Source of the DNA: Triticum aestivum
Taxonomy: Eukaryota > Streptophyta > Magnoliopsida > Poales > Poaceae
NCBI RefSeq assembly: GCF_018294505.1
Contig: NC_057811.1
Span: forward strand, 400,800,491-400,864,490
Reading direction: 5' to 3'
DNA length: 64,000 bases
Part shown: in pieces, positions 21,228 through 33,470 of the stretch
Layout of the letters: each line of letters opens with the position of its first letter
How positions within the stretch are numbered: the stretch's first letter is position 1
The notes under the pieces: model-generated
Seen by the model: the letters and a program-made list of their open reading frames with translations, nothing else
Database searches by the model: none
What the model was told of the DNA's origin: nothing
Translations under genes and position numbers: made by a program

Positions 21228-24200
21228 TGTTGGAGATATGCCCTAGAGGCAATCATGTATGATGATATTTCCTATGTGTTTATGAATAAAGATAGTCCTT
21301 GGACATTATCAATGATGTGTATCAGCAAGTACGTGACTTTTTTATGGGGCTATGCATTGTATGATGAATGTCCTAAAAGGTCCCTAGTCGAAAGGGCTGT
21401 GTGGACGCGCAGCCGACTAGACTAGCATATGACACGGTTGATGGCTTGGTCTCACTAGCCATGGAGCATTGGATGCTAACTGGATAATATGGACTTGGAA
21501 GGATCTGGTCGAATTCGACGTAGTCTGATCCGAGTCGAGATAAGGTCCGAGTCGGACAGACCCAACTATGAGACGTAGCGATATGTCATCTGTAAGTCTC
21601 TAGTACAACATACATTCTAAGTCCTAAGACCTGAGCAGGCACATGTACTTGGGACGGTGACAGACTTGCTTTGGGCCGACGAAACGCTACTCCGTGACTG
21701 GGTAGTTACAAAGGTAGGTTTCGGGCTTGTCCAGACCCATGCTGCGAGACATGGTCGAGCAAGATGGGATTTGCCCCTTCGACCAGGAGAGATATACTCT
21801 GGGCCCCTCATGTGATCCGACTAGGATAAGCATGGCCATGCAACAAGGATTATGAGATAATCCGAATAGCGGCCGGCATCACTGGAACGAGAAAGAGGTC
21901 GTGCTAGCACAAGGATGACAGACTCGCCTTGAGCCCGACAACATATATCGTGTGGCAAAAGGAATGGAAGTGTGATGTACAGGTTCGCTAACCAGCTTCA
22001 TAGTCTGCTTGGTGTTCGGCATGCCTTGCTAGAGGCCGCTACCAACTGTGCAGTTCGGAGGTGATCCGAACTGCGACCAAGCCGGCTTGAACCTAAGGGG
22101 TCTCGCGCTTAAGGGAAGGAACCTATGAGGTCGGATCCGAGGACACTGGTCGGATGTGATCCGAGCTGTATTCGGATTGTGGTCGAGTAGACTTATGGGC
22201 TTTAGGGTCCGTGCGAGGCCCAAGTGTTGAGCCCGCGACGGACGCCTATATAAAGTGGAGGTGTGGCACACTCATGCGGTTGATCGCTTCGGCGCTGTCA
22301 CTAGGGTTTGCATGTGTTGTGAATAGCCACCTCCACTCGCCGCCGACTGTGTGATCACACCTAGCAGTCCGCCGCACGGTGTTCCTCCTGCACGCGCAGA
22401 TACCGTTAGAGGCGGTGCACTTGCGCCGCTCCGGCGAACCTGTACGAGGGATCCGACGACCGGTTGTTCGAGGGAGATCGGACAAGGAGGAGACGAATGC
22501 TACCTCTTGAGCACTGCGTTGGTTTACCTTGAAGAGGAAAGGGTGATGCAGTAAAGTAGCGTAAGTATTTCCCTCAGTTTTTTAGAACCAAGGTATTAAT
22601 CCAGTAGGAGACCACACCCAAGTCCCACACACCTACACAAACAAATAAGAACCTTGCAACCAACGTGATGAAGGGGTTGTCGATTCCATCACGGCCACTT
22701 GCAAAAGTGAGATCTGATAGAGATGATAAGAAAATATTTTTGGTATTTTTATGATAAAGAGTAAAAGTAAAGATTGCAAAGTAAACGGCGACATAAATAG
22801 CTAGTTGACGGGCGATTAATATGATGGAAAATAGACCCAGGGGCCATAGGTTTCACTAGTGGCTTCTCTCAAGATAGCATAAGTATTACGGTGGGTGAAC
22901 AAATTACTGTCGAGCAATTGATAGAATTGAGCATAGTTATGAGAATATATAGGTATGATCATGTATATATGCATCACGTCCGTGACAAGTAGACCGACTC
23001 CTGCCTGCATCTACTACTATTACTCCACACATCGACCGCTATCCAGCATGCATCTAGAGTATTAAGTTCATAAGAACGGAGTAACGCTTTAAGCAAGATG
23101 ACATGATGTAGAGGGATAAACTCAAGCAATATGATATAAACCCCATCTTTTTATCCTCGATGGCAACAATACAATATGTGTCGTTTCCCCTACTGTCACT
23201 GGGATCGAGCACCGCAAGATTGAACCCAAAGCTAAGTACTTCTCCCATTGCAAGAAAGATCAATCTAGTAGGCCAAACCAAACTGATAATTCAAAGAGAC
23301 TTGCAAAGATAACCAATCATACATAAAAGAATTCAGAAGAGATTCAAATATTGTTCATAGATAATCTTGATCATAAACCCACAATTCAACGGATCTCGAC
23401 AAACACACCGGAAAAGAAGAGTTACATCGAATAGATCTCCAAGAATATCGAGGAGAACTTTGTATTGAGATACAAAGAGAGAGAAGAAGCCATCTAGCTA
23501 ATAACTATGGACCCGAAGGTCTGAGGTACACTACTCACACATCATCGGAGAGGCTATAGTGTTGATGTAGAAGCCCTCCGTGATCAATGGCCCCTCCGGC
23601 GGAGCGCCGGAAAAGGCCCCAAGATGGGATCTCACGGGTATAGAGAGTTACAGCGGTGGAAATAAGGTTTTGGCTCTGTATATGATGTTTCCAGTGTATA
23701 TGAGTATATATAGGCGAAAGAGGTCGGTCAGGAGAGCTACGAGGGGCCCACGAGGGTGGGGGGCGCGCCCAGGGGGCAGGAGCGCTTCCCTGCCTCGTGG
23801 CCTCCTCGTTGATTGCTTGACGTCCATTCCAAGTCCTTTGGATCACGTTTGTTCCGAAAATCACGTTCCCGAAGGTTTCATTCCGTTTGGACTCCGTTTG
23901 ACATCCTTTTTCTTCAAAACATTGAAATAGGCAAAAAAAAGTAATTTGGGCTGGGCCTCCGGTTAATTGGTTAGTCCCAAAAACAATATAAAAGTGTATA
24001 ATAAAGCCCATTAAACATCCAAAACAGAATATATAATAGCATGGAACAATAAAAAATTATAGATACGCTGGAGACGTATCAACGAACCACGCGGACGCGC
24101 TGCCCCAACTCTTCTTCCGCTGCACGACATTGCGCGTCTAGTGGTAACAAACTGTGATCCATCTCCCGTAGCATGTTCCTGGTTGTTCTGCGCGTAGGAA

Positions 24201-24243
24201 AATTTTAATTTGCAGTCGACACACCCTACCGTAGAACCCAACA
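21228..24243 (+). repeat. 3' LTR of the copia element, split by a solo LTR
   Basis: The LTR consists of 21228-22497 and 24087-24243, about 1.43 kb together. It starts TGTTGGAGATATGCCC and ends GAACCCAACA. The inner segment 22498-24081 is a foreign solo LTR with duplication ACGAA. The copia 5' LTR is not in the window, so no age estimate is possible. Confidence 0.85.
22498..24081 (-). mobile_element. Solo LTR, gypsy family shared with the element at 54817-61096
   Basis: Read on the minus strand, it starts TGATACGTCTCC and ends AGAGGTAGCA. It is flanked by ACGAA at 22493-22497 and 24082-24086. It aligns with the LTRs at 54817-56179 and 59748-61096 but is about 230 bases longer. The extra part (about 23665-23895) contains a GC-rich inverted module and a TATA-like ATATATAGG. 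With matching duplications and no internal sequence, it is a solo LTR left by LTR-LTR recombination. Confidence 0.92.
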
Positions 24244-25832
24244 GATATACCCTTATCTGCTCAAATCATCTGTGAAGGTGAGAAAATAATGATACCCGCC
24301 GCGAGCCTCAACATTCATCAGACCACATACATCAGTATGTATGATTTCCAACAAATGTGTTGCTCGCTCCATTGTTCCGGAGAACGGCGTTTTAGTCATC
24401 TTGCCCATGAGGCATGGTTCGCAAGTACCAAGTGATTCATAATCAAGTGATTCCAAAAGTCCATCAGAATGGAGTTTCTTCATGCGCTTTACACCAATAT
24501 GACCTAAACGGCAATGCCACAAATATGTTGCACTATCATCATCAACTCTGTATCTTTTGGCTTCAATATTATGAATATGTGTGTCACTACTATCGAGATT
24601 CAACAAAAATAGACCACTCTTCAAGGGTGCATGACCATAAAATATATTACTCATATAAATAGAATAACCATTATTCTCTGATTTGAATGAATAACCGTCT
24701 CGCATTAAACAAGATCCAGATATAATGTTCATGCTTAACGCTGGCACCAAATAACAATTATTCAGGTGTAAAACTAATCCCGAAGGTAGATGTAGAGGTA
24801 GCGTGTCGACTGCGATCACATCAACTTTGGAACCATTTCCCACGCGCATCGTCACCTCTTCCTTAGCCAATCTTCGCTTAATCCGTAGTCCCTATTTCGA
24901 GTTGCAAATATTAGCAACAGAACCAGATCAAATACCCAGGCACTACTGCGAGCATTAGTAAGGTACACATCAATAACATGTATATCACATATAGCTTTGT
25001 TCACCTTGCCATCCTTCTTATCCGCCAAATACTTGGGGCAGTTCCGCTTCCAGTGACCAGTCCCTTTGCAGTAGAAGTGCTCAGTCTCAGGCTTAGGTCC
25101 AGACTTGGGCTTCTTCACTTGAGCAGCAACTTGCTTGCCGTTCTTCTTGAAGTTCCCCTTCTTCCCTTTACCCTTTTTCTTGAAACTGGTGGTCTTGTTG
25201 ACCATCAACACTTGATGCTCCTTCTTGATTTCTACCTCCGCAGCCTTTAGCATTGCGAAGAGCTCAGGAATGGTCTTATCGATCCCTTGCATGTTATAGT
25301 TCATCACGATGCTCTTGTAGCTTGGTGGCAGTGATTGAAGAATTCTGTCAATGACACTATCATCAGGAAGATTAACTCCCAGTTGAATCAAGTGATTGTT
25401 ATACCCAAATATTTTGAGTATATGTTCACTGACGGAACTATTCTCCTCCATTTTGCAGCTGTAGAACTTATTGGAGACTTCATATCTCTCAATCCGGGCA
25501 TTTGCTTGAATTATTAACTTCAACTCCTGGAACATCTCATATGCTCCATGACGTTCAAAACGTCGTTGAAGTCCCGGTTCTAAGCTGTAAAGCATGGCAC
25601 ACTGAACTATCGAGTAGTCATCAGCTTTGCTCTGCCAGACGTTCATAACATCTGGCGTTGCTCCTGCAGCGGGTTTGGCACCTAGCAGTGCTTCCAGGAC
25701 GTAATTCTTCTATGCAGCAATGAGGATAATCCTCAATTTACGGACCCAGTCCGTGTAGTTGCTACCATCATCTTTCAACTTAGCTTTCTCTAGGAACGCA
25801 TTAAAATTCAACGGAACAACAACACGGGCCAT
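24244..25832 (-). pseudogene. copia gag, protease and integrase N-terminus, reverse strand, broken
   Basis: The start ATG at 25832 follows the leader. A TAG at 25710-25712 stops the frame after about 40 codons, and a second Met reopens it at 25646. The zinc knuckle reads EHFYCKGTGHWKRNC: the first Cys is His, so metal binding is impaired. At the protease, one base is missing within DTGS after WVFD (about 24930), which shifts the frame. The next frame (24870-24253) has the GAG-pre-integrase domain with HCRLGH and CEPC. A stop replaces Tyr at about 24253 after DDLSR. The element is non-functional. Confidence 0.88.
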
Positions 25833-27034
25833 CTATCTACAACAACATAGACATGCAAAATACTATCAGGTACTAAGTTCATGATAAATTAGAGTTCAAT
25901 TAATCAAATTACTTAAGAACTCCCACTTAGATAGACATCCCTCTAATCATCTAAGTGATCACGTGATCCATATCAACTAAACCTTGTCCGATCATCACGT
26001 GAGATGGAGTAGTTTTCAATGGCGAACATCACTATGTTGATCATATCTACTATATGATTCACGCTCGACCTTTTGGTCTCAGTGTTCCGAGGCCATATCT
26101 GCATATGCTAGGCTCGTCGAGTTTAACCCGAGTATTCTGCGTGTGCAAAACTGGCTTGCACCCGTTGTATGTGAACGTAGAGCTTATCACACTCGATCAT
26201 CACGTGGTGTCTCGGCACGACAAACTTTCGCAACGGTGCATACTCAGGGAGAACACTTGTACCTTGAAATTTAGTGAGAGATCATCTTATAATGCTACCG
26301 TCGAACTAAGCAAAATAAGATGCATAAAGGATAAAAATCACATGCAATCAATATAAGTGATATGATATGGCCATCATCATCTTGTGCCTTTGATCTCCAT
26401 CTCCAAAGCACCATCATGATCACCATCGTCACCGGCTTGACACCTTGATCTCCATCGAAGCATCGTTGCCGTCTCGCCAACTATTGCTTCTACGACTATC
26501 GCTACCGCTTAGTGATAAAGTAAAGCAATTACATGGAGATTGCATTTCATACAATAAAGTGACAACCATATGGCTCCTGCCAGTTGCCGATAACTGTGTT
26601 ACAAAACATGATCATCTCATACAATAAAATTTAGCATCATGTCTTGACCATATCATCACAACATGCCCTGCAATAACAAGTTAGACGTCCTCTACTTTGT
26701 TGTTGCAAGTTTTACGTGGCTGCTACGGGCTGAGCAAGAACCATTCTTACCTACTCATCAAAACCACAATGATTTTTCGTCAAGTATGTGCTGCTTTAAC
26801 CTTCAACAAGGACCGGGCGTAGCCGCACTCGATTCAACTAAAGTTGGAGAGACTGACACCTGCCAGCCACCTGTGTGCGAAGCACGTCGGTAGAACCAGT
26901 CTCGCGTAAGCGTACGCGTAATGTCGGTCCGGGCCGCTTCATCCAACAATACCGCCGAATCAAAGTATGACATGCTGGTAAGCAGTATGACTATTGGATA
27001 TAACATCTACTCATAAACCTGGCTCGGATGCCAT
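25833..27034 (-). other. Leader and primer-binding region of the reverse copia
   Basis: A non-coding leader. At 27021-27033 the reverse strand reads TGGCATCCGAGCC, a degraded match to the initiator-Met PBS TGGTATCAGAGCC, one base from the LTR end. No gene is seen in this stretch. Confidence 0.75.
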
Positions 27035-27078
27035 TGTTGGGGAACGCAGTAATTTCAAAAAAAATTCTACACACACGC
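27035..27078 (-). repeat. Truncated 5' LTR remnant of the reverse copia
   Basis: TGTTGGGGAACGCAGTAATT is the inverted 3' end of an Angela-type LTR. The similarity I remember stops after about 44 bases at CACACGCA. The next bases, GTAAT, repeat part of the LTR start (CGCAGTAAT at 27044), a microhomology that may mark a deletion or end-joining breakpoint. Confidence 0.65.
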
Positions 27079-27633
27079 AGTAATGTCCCTATTCAGGCTG
27101 CGGCATCACCTCCATGTGCGCCGCCATCGTCCTCTGCTGCGTCAACGGCGAATTGTGGCGACGTCTGTGTCTGCAGGTAAACCTCTTGCGCCTGACCATG
27201 AGCACTAGCGAGCTGTTAGGCTGAACATGCTGGGGACATGTTGTCCGTGAACATGTAGTTGACCGTGAGGACACTAACTTCACGAGCTGCTAATAATTCA
27301 GCTACTCCCCTGCCCCTGATATTTCTCTCGTTGTTGTCTGTACATGCTCGGAATAACTTGACTCCTTCAGCTACTGTTAATTGTTGACTTGTTGTTATCT
27401 GAACATGCTGGGCGTACTGTAGGAGTACTTGTATTGTTGCTTAGATATGTGCTTGGAGTAAATGTTGTAGTTGAACTGAAATCAAAATTTCCGAAATAAT
27501 GTTTATCAAGGGTTGTATGTACTGAAATCAACATCTCTGAAACAACATTCAGATATGCAGGATTCTAATGCCTGATAATATGGTTGAGATATGCTAGATA
27601 ATGCTCCATTTCAAATTGTATAATGCTAGATAG

Positions 27634-28446
27634 TGTGTGATGTCGTCCGACAAACTGGGCACATCCACCTCCGTACCACTGTTTCCTGGGCAGATTTATT
27701 TTTTGAGGGGCGTTTTTTGGGCAAAATTGTGTTGGCAGGTGACGAAATGGATCAGGGCGCGTGGCCGGTGGCGGAGGGATCCAGCCCTAGGAAGGCAAGA
27801 ACAACTTGCAACCTTGCCTAATCCCCACCTGTGCAATTAGGTAAAATTGCAAACTGGTCTGTTCATCCGGGATTAATAGACCTGGGCTTACTTCGAGGTT
27901 AGAGTGTGGGAATGAGCCATAGGGATGTTCATGACTTCATTATATTACTAGTATTTGGTTCAGGGATTTGTTCTATGTAGTTGAATGTTAACTTTAAAAT
28001 TTGAATCGATGAGGGGATTTTCTTTAGCACACTATTTGTCTGTCACATTTGATGAGATCTATTCTTGAAAGCTCTCCATTTCGAATATACTCACAAATCA
28101 CAACACTTAATTTATGAGGATTATAAATCCATTCTTTTTATCTTGTAGTGTATTCTAGAACGTTTTCGATGGTAATTTGGATTGTTATACTTTTGTTGTG
28201 GCAAGTTTGGTTCTATGCATGAGATGGTTCTCTGGACTATGAAACTAGTATACTATATACAAGTTCACTTTAAAGTTACATTTGTATGATTACTATGTTT
28301 ATATTTGCTCTTCATTATTAATGTTGATTGGTGGTTCAGAAGTTTGGGCCTATTTTTATATGAGCTGTATCCAAACACCAGATTTTGATTTCCACACTTA
28401 GGCACAAGCTTGCCCAGGCTTCAAAAAATTTCTGGCTCCGCCACTG
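27634..28446. mobile_element. Possible hAT-derived insert
   Basis: The right edge reads TTTCTGGCTCCGCCACTG, so the other strand begins CAGTGGCGGAGCCAGAAA, a common grass hAT terminus. It is followed by CTAGATAA; CTAGATAG stands at 27626-27633 on the left, an 8-bp duplication with one mismatch, within a 12-bp direct repeat TGCTAGATARTG. The left end itself does not match a hAT terminus, so it may be decayed. No transposase frame is present. Confidence 0.45.
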
Positions 28447-29457
28447 CTAGATAATGCAATAGTAGTAGTAACTTAGGAGTAGTAGATACGCTAGATAATG
28501 CTCCATTTCAAACTAGATAGTGCTGAAAGATATGAGGATGGACAATGTGAGTCTTCCTTGCTGATATTTTCACTTAGGGCCTTCTCGGTATGGCTTCTTG
28601 CAGGCCTCCCCTCTAACTCCCCTCCCACTTTCTCCATGCTATGCACCACCACCTCTGTGTGCTCACATTGGATGTAGCTACCAAGCCCTAACCAACCCTG
28701 ATGGCCCATCGTGGAGGCTGCGGAGCACATTAGAGTGTAGATTGGATAACCGTGTTTCAACCGAAACTTCTTTGAGTAACAAGAAGTTTATTTTCTAGCT
28801 TCTGTATCTGCTCCCAATTTATTTTTACACCTTAATAATCTGCTTCTATGTATGTAGCTGGACGTGGATAAGTCTGGCAAAAGCAACAATGCGACCACAT
28901 GCAAGTCTCGAGGGGTAAAACTTATGCATCTTTCTCTTGGCTATTGCTATATGATATTATTTATATATTTCTTTTTGTTGTGCTTATTTGTTTGTTTGAT
29001 TTGTCACCTCTGCATATCATTTAGGATGTACTAAGTTTACAGAGGGGTTAACTTTTACCTTCACTTTTTTTCTGTACAATCCTCCGGTTCTCAATTATGT
29101 TTGTGCATTCTTTCTTTTATTCTAGGTTCTCAATTAGTGCAATCCGTTCCTTTCGGTGCACTTGGAGAGTACGGTTTAGTGAAGCAAGTAACAATATTAC
29201 AGATTATTGTTTTGCCATATTTGCCCATGAAAGATTTTTGTATTTGAAGCGCAAATAATTTCTGCTCAGTCTAATTATGTGCGTAATAATCATTGCTTGT
29301 TGTGATGATGAAGTGTTGCACATTTAGAAGAGTTTTGTGCCGACGAGTTAAACTTCAGCACGTCAAAATCTATAATACGTGATTTAAAATCTGAAACGAT
29401 AGCACCATTTTTGAGTTTTTGATTTGTTGCAGATTTCTCAAAGATACACAAGCTGAT

Positions 29458-29514
29458 GGCGGTTTGGAAGATGTACAAGTTACTAGAGGTTTGGAAGATC
29501 TACAAGTTGCTGGA
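29458..29514 (+). repeat. Short coding-like tandem repeat (27 bases, two units)
   Basis: GTTTGGAAGATSTACAAGTTRCTRGAG occurs twice in tandem. In one frame it encodes VWKMYKLLE then VWKIYKLLE before a stop. It lies after a candidate splice acceptor (TTGCAG at about 29431) and before the subterminal repeats, as expected for a last exon of the CACTA gene. Confidence 0.45.
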
Positions 29515-29867
29515 GTGATAATATATATGTAATATGCCTTATTTGTTGAACCTTGAGACATCAGCAAGTTTTATACTACATTTGGTTGGTTGTTTCAGCA
29601 CACAAGCCATTGTATGCTTATTTTGGTTGTGTGGCACGATTTCTTTAGCTTAAACATATGTACTTTGCCTTCTAAGTCACAATGTCATTAGAAACGTATA
29701 TTTTTATCTGTTTTATGTTATTGAATGAGGCCTTACATGTAATTTGATTGAGCTGTATGTATAAGTTTTGTGATCTATCATGTCTGTTCGAAATAATGAT
29801 TGGATATTAAATGAGGGATATCTTGCCCAAAACAATTTAGATTGCTTCTGAGAAAGCACGTCATGGC

Positions 29868-30156
29868 ATATTACCTGCCAGGTAAACGTGCTTGTGCAGG
29901 CAGCAAAACTGCCAGCAAATTGTAGTGCATATGCTAGGATGAATCTGCCGGGAGAACATAAACTGCCGGCAGATATAATGGTCGGGCCAGAAGAATTGTC
30001 GGGGATTGTTTATCTGCCGGAACAAGTAATCCCTGGCAGCCGTTGTTGTGGCAGTTCTATCTGCCGGGAGAATCTCTATCCCAGCAGTCTATCTGCCCTC
30101 TTAAGTGCGTTCTCCCGACAGATTATATGTCGGTGCATTAGTGTTGTGGTGTAGTG
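29868..30156. repeat. CTGCCGG-type subterminal repeats and right end of the CACTA element
   Basis: CTGCCGG/CTGCCAG motifs, some extended to CTGCCGGGAGAA, recur about eight times in direct orientation, with inverted forms such as TTCTCCCGACAG near 30112. The array ends in the terminal repeat at 30156. Confidence 0.75.
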
Positions 30157-32170
30157 CTTCGGGATTAGTTTTAGACCTAAATAATTGTTATTTGGTGCCA
30201 GCGTTAAGCATGAACATTATATCTGGATCTTGTTTGATGCGAGATGGTTATTCATTTAAATCTGAGAATAATGGTTGTTCTATTTATATGAGTAATATCT
30301 TTTATGGTCATGCACCCTTGAAGAGTGGTCTATTTTTGTTGAATCTCGATAGTAGTGACACACATATTCATAATATTGAAGCCAAAAGATGCAGAGTTGA
30401 TAATGATAGTGCAACTTATTTGTGGCACTGCCGTTTGGGTCATATTGGTGTAAAGTGCATGAAGAAACTCCATTCTAATGGACTTTTCGAATCACTTGAT
30501 TATGAATCACTTGGTACTTGCGAACCATGCCTCATGGGTAAGATGACTAAAACTCCGTTCTCCGTAACAATGGAGCGAGCAACATATTTATTGGAAATCA
30601 TACATACTGATGTATGTGATCCGATGAATATTGAGGCTCGCGGCGGGTATCATTATTTTCTGACCTTCACACATGATTTGAGCAGATATGGGTATATCGA
30701 CTTGATGAAACATAGGTTTGAAACATTTGAAAAGTTTAAAGAATTTTAGAGTGAAATGAAAAATCATTGTAATAAGAAAATAAAGTTTCTGCGATCTGAT
30801 CATGGAGGAGAATATTTGAGTTACGAGTTTGGTCTTCATTTGAAACAATGCGGAATAGTTTTGCAACTCACACCACCCGGAACACTACAGCGTAATGGTG
30901 TGTCCGAACGTCGTAACCGCACTTTATTAGATATGGTGCGATCTATGATGTCTCTTACTGATTTACCGCTATCGTTTTGGGGTTATGATTTAGAGACGGC
31001 TGCATTCACGTTAAATAGGGCACCATCTAAATCCGTTGAGATGACTCCTTATGAAATGTGGTTGGGCAAGAAACCCAAGTTGTCGTTTCTTAAAGTTTGG
31101 GGCTGCGATGCTTATGTGAAAAATCTTCAACCTGATAAGCTCGAACCCAAATCGGAGAAATGTGTCTTCATAGGATACCCAAAGGAGAATGTTGGGTACA
31201 CCTTCTATCACAGATCCGAAGGCAAGACATTCGTTGCTAAGAATGGATCCTTTCTAGAGAAGGAGTTCCTCTCGAAAGAAGTGAGTGGGAGGAAGTAGAA
31301 CTTGATGAGGTAACTATACCTGCTCCCTTATTGGAAAGTAGTTCATCACAGAAATCAGTTCCTGTGACTCCTACACCAATTAGTGAGGAAGCTAATGATG
31401 ATGATCATGTAACTTCAGATCAAGTTACTACTGAACCTCGTAGGTCAACCAGAGTAAGATCCGCACTAGAGTGGTACGGTAATCTGGTTCCGGAGGTCAT
31501 GTTACTTGACCATGACGAACCTACAAACTATGAGGAAGCGATGATGAGCCCCAATTCCACGAAATGGCTTGAGGCCATGAAATCTGAGATGGGATCCATG
31601 TATGAGAACAAAGTATGGACTTTGGTTGACTTGCCTGATGATCGGCAAGCCATAGGAATAAATGGATCTTCAAGAATAAGACTGAAGCTGACGGTAATGT
31701 TACTGTCTACAAAGCTCGACTTGTTGCGACAGGTTTTTGAAAATTTTAAGGAGTTGACTACGATGAGACCTTCTCACCTGTAGCGATGCTTAAGTCCGTC
31801 TGAATCAGGTTAGCAATTGCTGCATTTTATGATTATGAAATTTGGCGAATGGATGTAAAGAATGCATTCCTGAATGGATTTCTGGAAGAAGAGTTGTATA
31901 TGATGCAACCCAAAGGTTTTATCAATCCAAAGGATGCTAACAAAGTGTGCAAGCTCCAGCGATCCATTTATGGACTGGTGCAAGCATCTCAGAGTTGGAA
32001 TAAACGTTTTGATAGTGTGATCAAAGCATATGGTTTTATACAGACTTTTGGAGAAGCCAGTATTTACAAGAAACTGAGTGGGGGCTCTGTAGCATTTCTA
32101 ATATTATATGTGGATGACATATTGTTGATTGGAAATGATATATAATTTCTGGATAGCATAAAAGGATACT
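30157..32170 (+). pseudogene. copia pol fragment (integrase and RT), Angela-like, decayed
   Basis: The fragment begins inside the GAG-pre-integrase domain (CYLVPALSMNIISGSCL), has the HCRLGH and CEPC zinc pairs, an integrase core with SDHGGEY and VSERRNRTLLDM, and RT with WRMDVKNAFLNG and YVDD at 32107-32118. A stop at 30747, frameshifts near 31290 and 31670-31760 and a stop at 32143 break it. It overlaps the same protein region as the reverse copia at 24.2-24.9 kb, so it is a different copy. It is cut on the left by the CACTA end and on the right by a gypsy LTR at 32171. Confidence 0.88.
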
Positions 32171-33470
32171 TGATACGTCCATTTTGCATCATGCTTTTAT
32201 ATCGGTATTTATTGCATTTGGGCTGTTATTACACATTATGTCACAATACTTATGCCTATTCTCTCTTATTTTACAAAGTTTACACGAAGCGGGAGATTGC
32301 CGGCAGCTGGAATTCTGGGCTGGAAAAGGAGCAAATATTAGAGACCTATTCTGCACAACTCCAAAAGCCCTGAAACTTCATGGAGGCACGTTTTGGAATT
32401 AATAAAAATACTGGCGAAAGAATTAACCAGAGGGGGCCCACACCCTGGCCACGAGGGTGGGGGCGCACCCTACCCCCTGGGCGCGCCCCCCTGGCAGGCC
32501 TTCGGTGCCCATCTTCTGCTATATGAAGTCTTTCGTCCTAGAAAAAAAATCAGGAGGAAGCTTTCGGGACGAGACACCGCCGCCACGAGGCGGAACCTTG
32601 GCGGAACCAATCTAGGGCTCCGGCGGAGTTGTTCTGCCGGGGAAACATCCCTCCGGGAGGGGGAAATCATCACCATCGTCATCACCATCGATCCTCTCAG
32701 CGGGAGGGGGTCAATCTCCATCAACATCTTCACCAGCACCATCTCCTCTCAAACCCTAGTTCATCTCTTGTATCCAATCTTTGTCCCAAAACCCCAGATT
32801 GGTACCTATGGGTTGCTAGTAGTGTTGATTACTCCTTGTCTTTGATGCTAGTTGGTTTCTTTGGTGGAAGATCATATGTTCAGATCCTTTATGCATATTA
32901 ATACCCCTCTGATTATGAACATGAATATGATTTGTGAGTAGTTACGTTTGTTCCTGAGGACATGGGAGAAGTCTTGCTATAAGTAGTCATGTGAATTTGG
33001 TATTCGTTCGATATTTTGATGAGATGTATGTTGTCTTTCCTCTAGTGGTGTTATGTGAACGTCGACTACATGACACTTTACCATTGTTTGGGCCTAGAGG
33101 AAGGCATTGGGAAGTAATAAGTAGATGATGGGTTGCTAGAGTGACAGAAGCTTAAACCCTAGTTTATGCGTTGCTTCGTAAGGGGCTGATTTGGATCCAT
33201 ATGTTTCATGCTATGGTTAGGTTTACCTTAATACTTCTTTTGTAGTTGCGGATGCTTGCAATAGGGGTTAATCATAAGTGGGATGCTTGTCCAAGGAAGG
33301 GCAGTACCCAAGCGCCGGTCCACCCACATATCAAATTATCAAAGTAACGAACGCGAATCATATGAGCGTGATGAAAACTAGCTTGGCGATAATTCCCATG
33401 TGTCCTCGGGAGCGTTTTCCTTCATATAAGAGTTTGTCCAGGCTTGTCCTTTGCTACAAAAAGGATTGGG
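32171..33470 (+). repeat. Truncated LTR of the Athila-like family seen at 10811
   Basis: It starts TGATACGTCC and aligns with 10811-12314 up to AAAAAGGATTGGGC, missing roughly the last 190 bases of the LTR. No duplication can be checked because the right end is lost. The GC-rich module is present at about 32430-32495. Confidence 0.9.

Larger units (their letters stand above)
5888..24243 (+). mobile_element. Ty1/copia LTR retrotransposon (BARE/Angela-like), nested host of several insertions
   Basis: The visible parts are the leader (5888-7008), gag-pol (7009-10810, resumed at 21086-21207) and a 3' LTR (21228-24243, itself split). The order gag-protease-integrase-RT-RNase H is that of Ty1/copia. 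The 3' LTR begins TGTTGGAGATATGCCC after a purine-rich tract and ends CCCAACA. The 5' LTR and primer site are not in the window; they should lie left of the CACTA element that interrupts the leader. The bases after the 3' LTR, GATAT, are the candidate target duplication and fall inside a reverse-strand copia pol sequence, so this element probably inserted there. Confidence 0.85.
24244..27078 (-). mobile_element. Angela/BARE-like copia retrotransposon, partial, reverse strand
   Basis: Going leftwards from 27078, there is a remnant of the 5' LTR end, a PBS-like site, a leader of about 1.2 kb, gag, protease and the start of the integrase core. It stops at 24244, where the forward copia 3' LTR ends. 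The rest of its pol should lie left of that copia, outside the window. The leader and gag text are very like Triticeae Angela elements as I remember them. Confidence 0.85.
27079..30156 (+). mobile_element. CACTA element, right part, non-autonomous or truncated
   Basis: The right terminus reads GTGTTGTGGTGTAGTG, so the reverse strand begins CACTACACCACAACAC, a classic CACTA end. Subterminal repeats of the CTGCCGG type fill about 29870-30120. The copia pol frame begins immediately after it. No left CACTA end is visible near 27079, so the left side is deleted or decayed. Only exon-like fragments are seen inside: one at about 28860-28916, flanked by AG and GT, and one at about 29432-29514. The assignment of 27079-29860 to this element is by position only. 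Confidence 0.65.

Noticed and set aside
27757..27791. GGTGGCGGAGGGATCC as the left hAT terminus
   Set aside because: It resembles a hAT end, but the flank does not match the CTAGATAA duplication seen on the right, so the boundary was not placed here.
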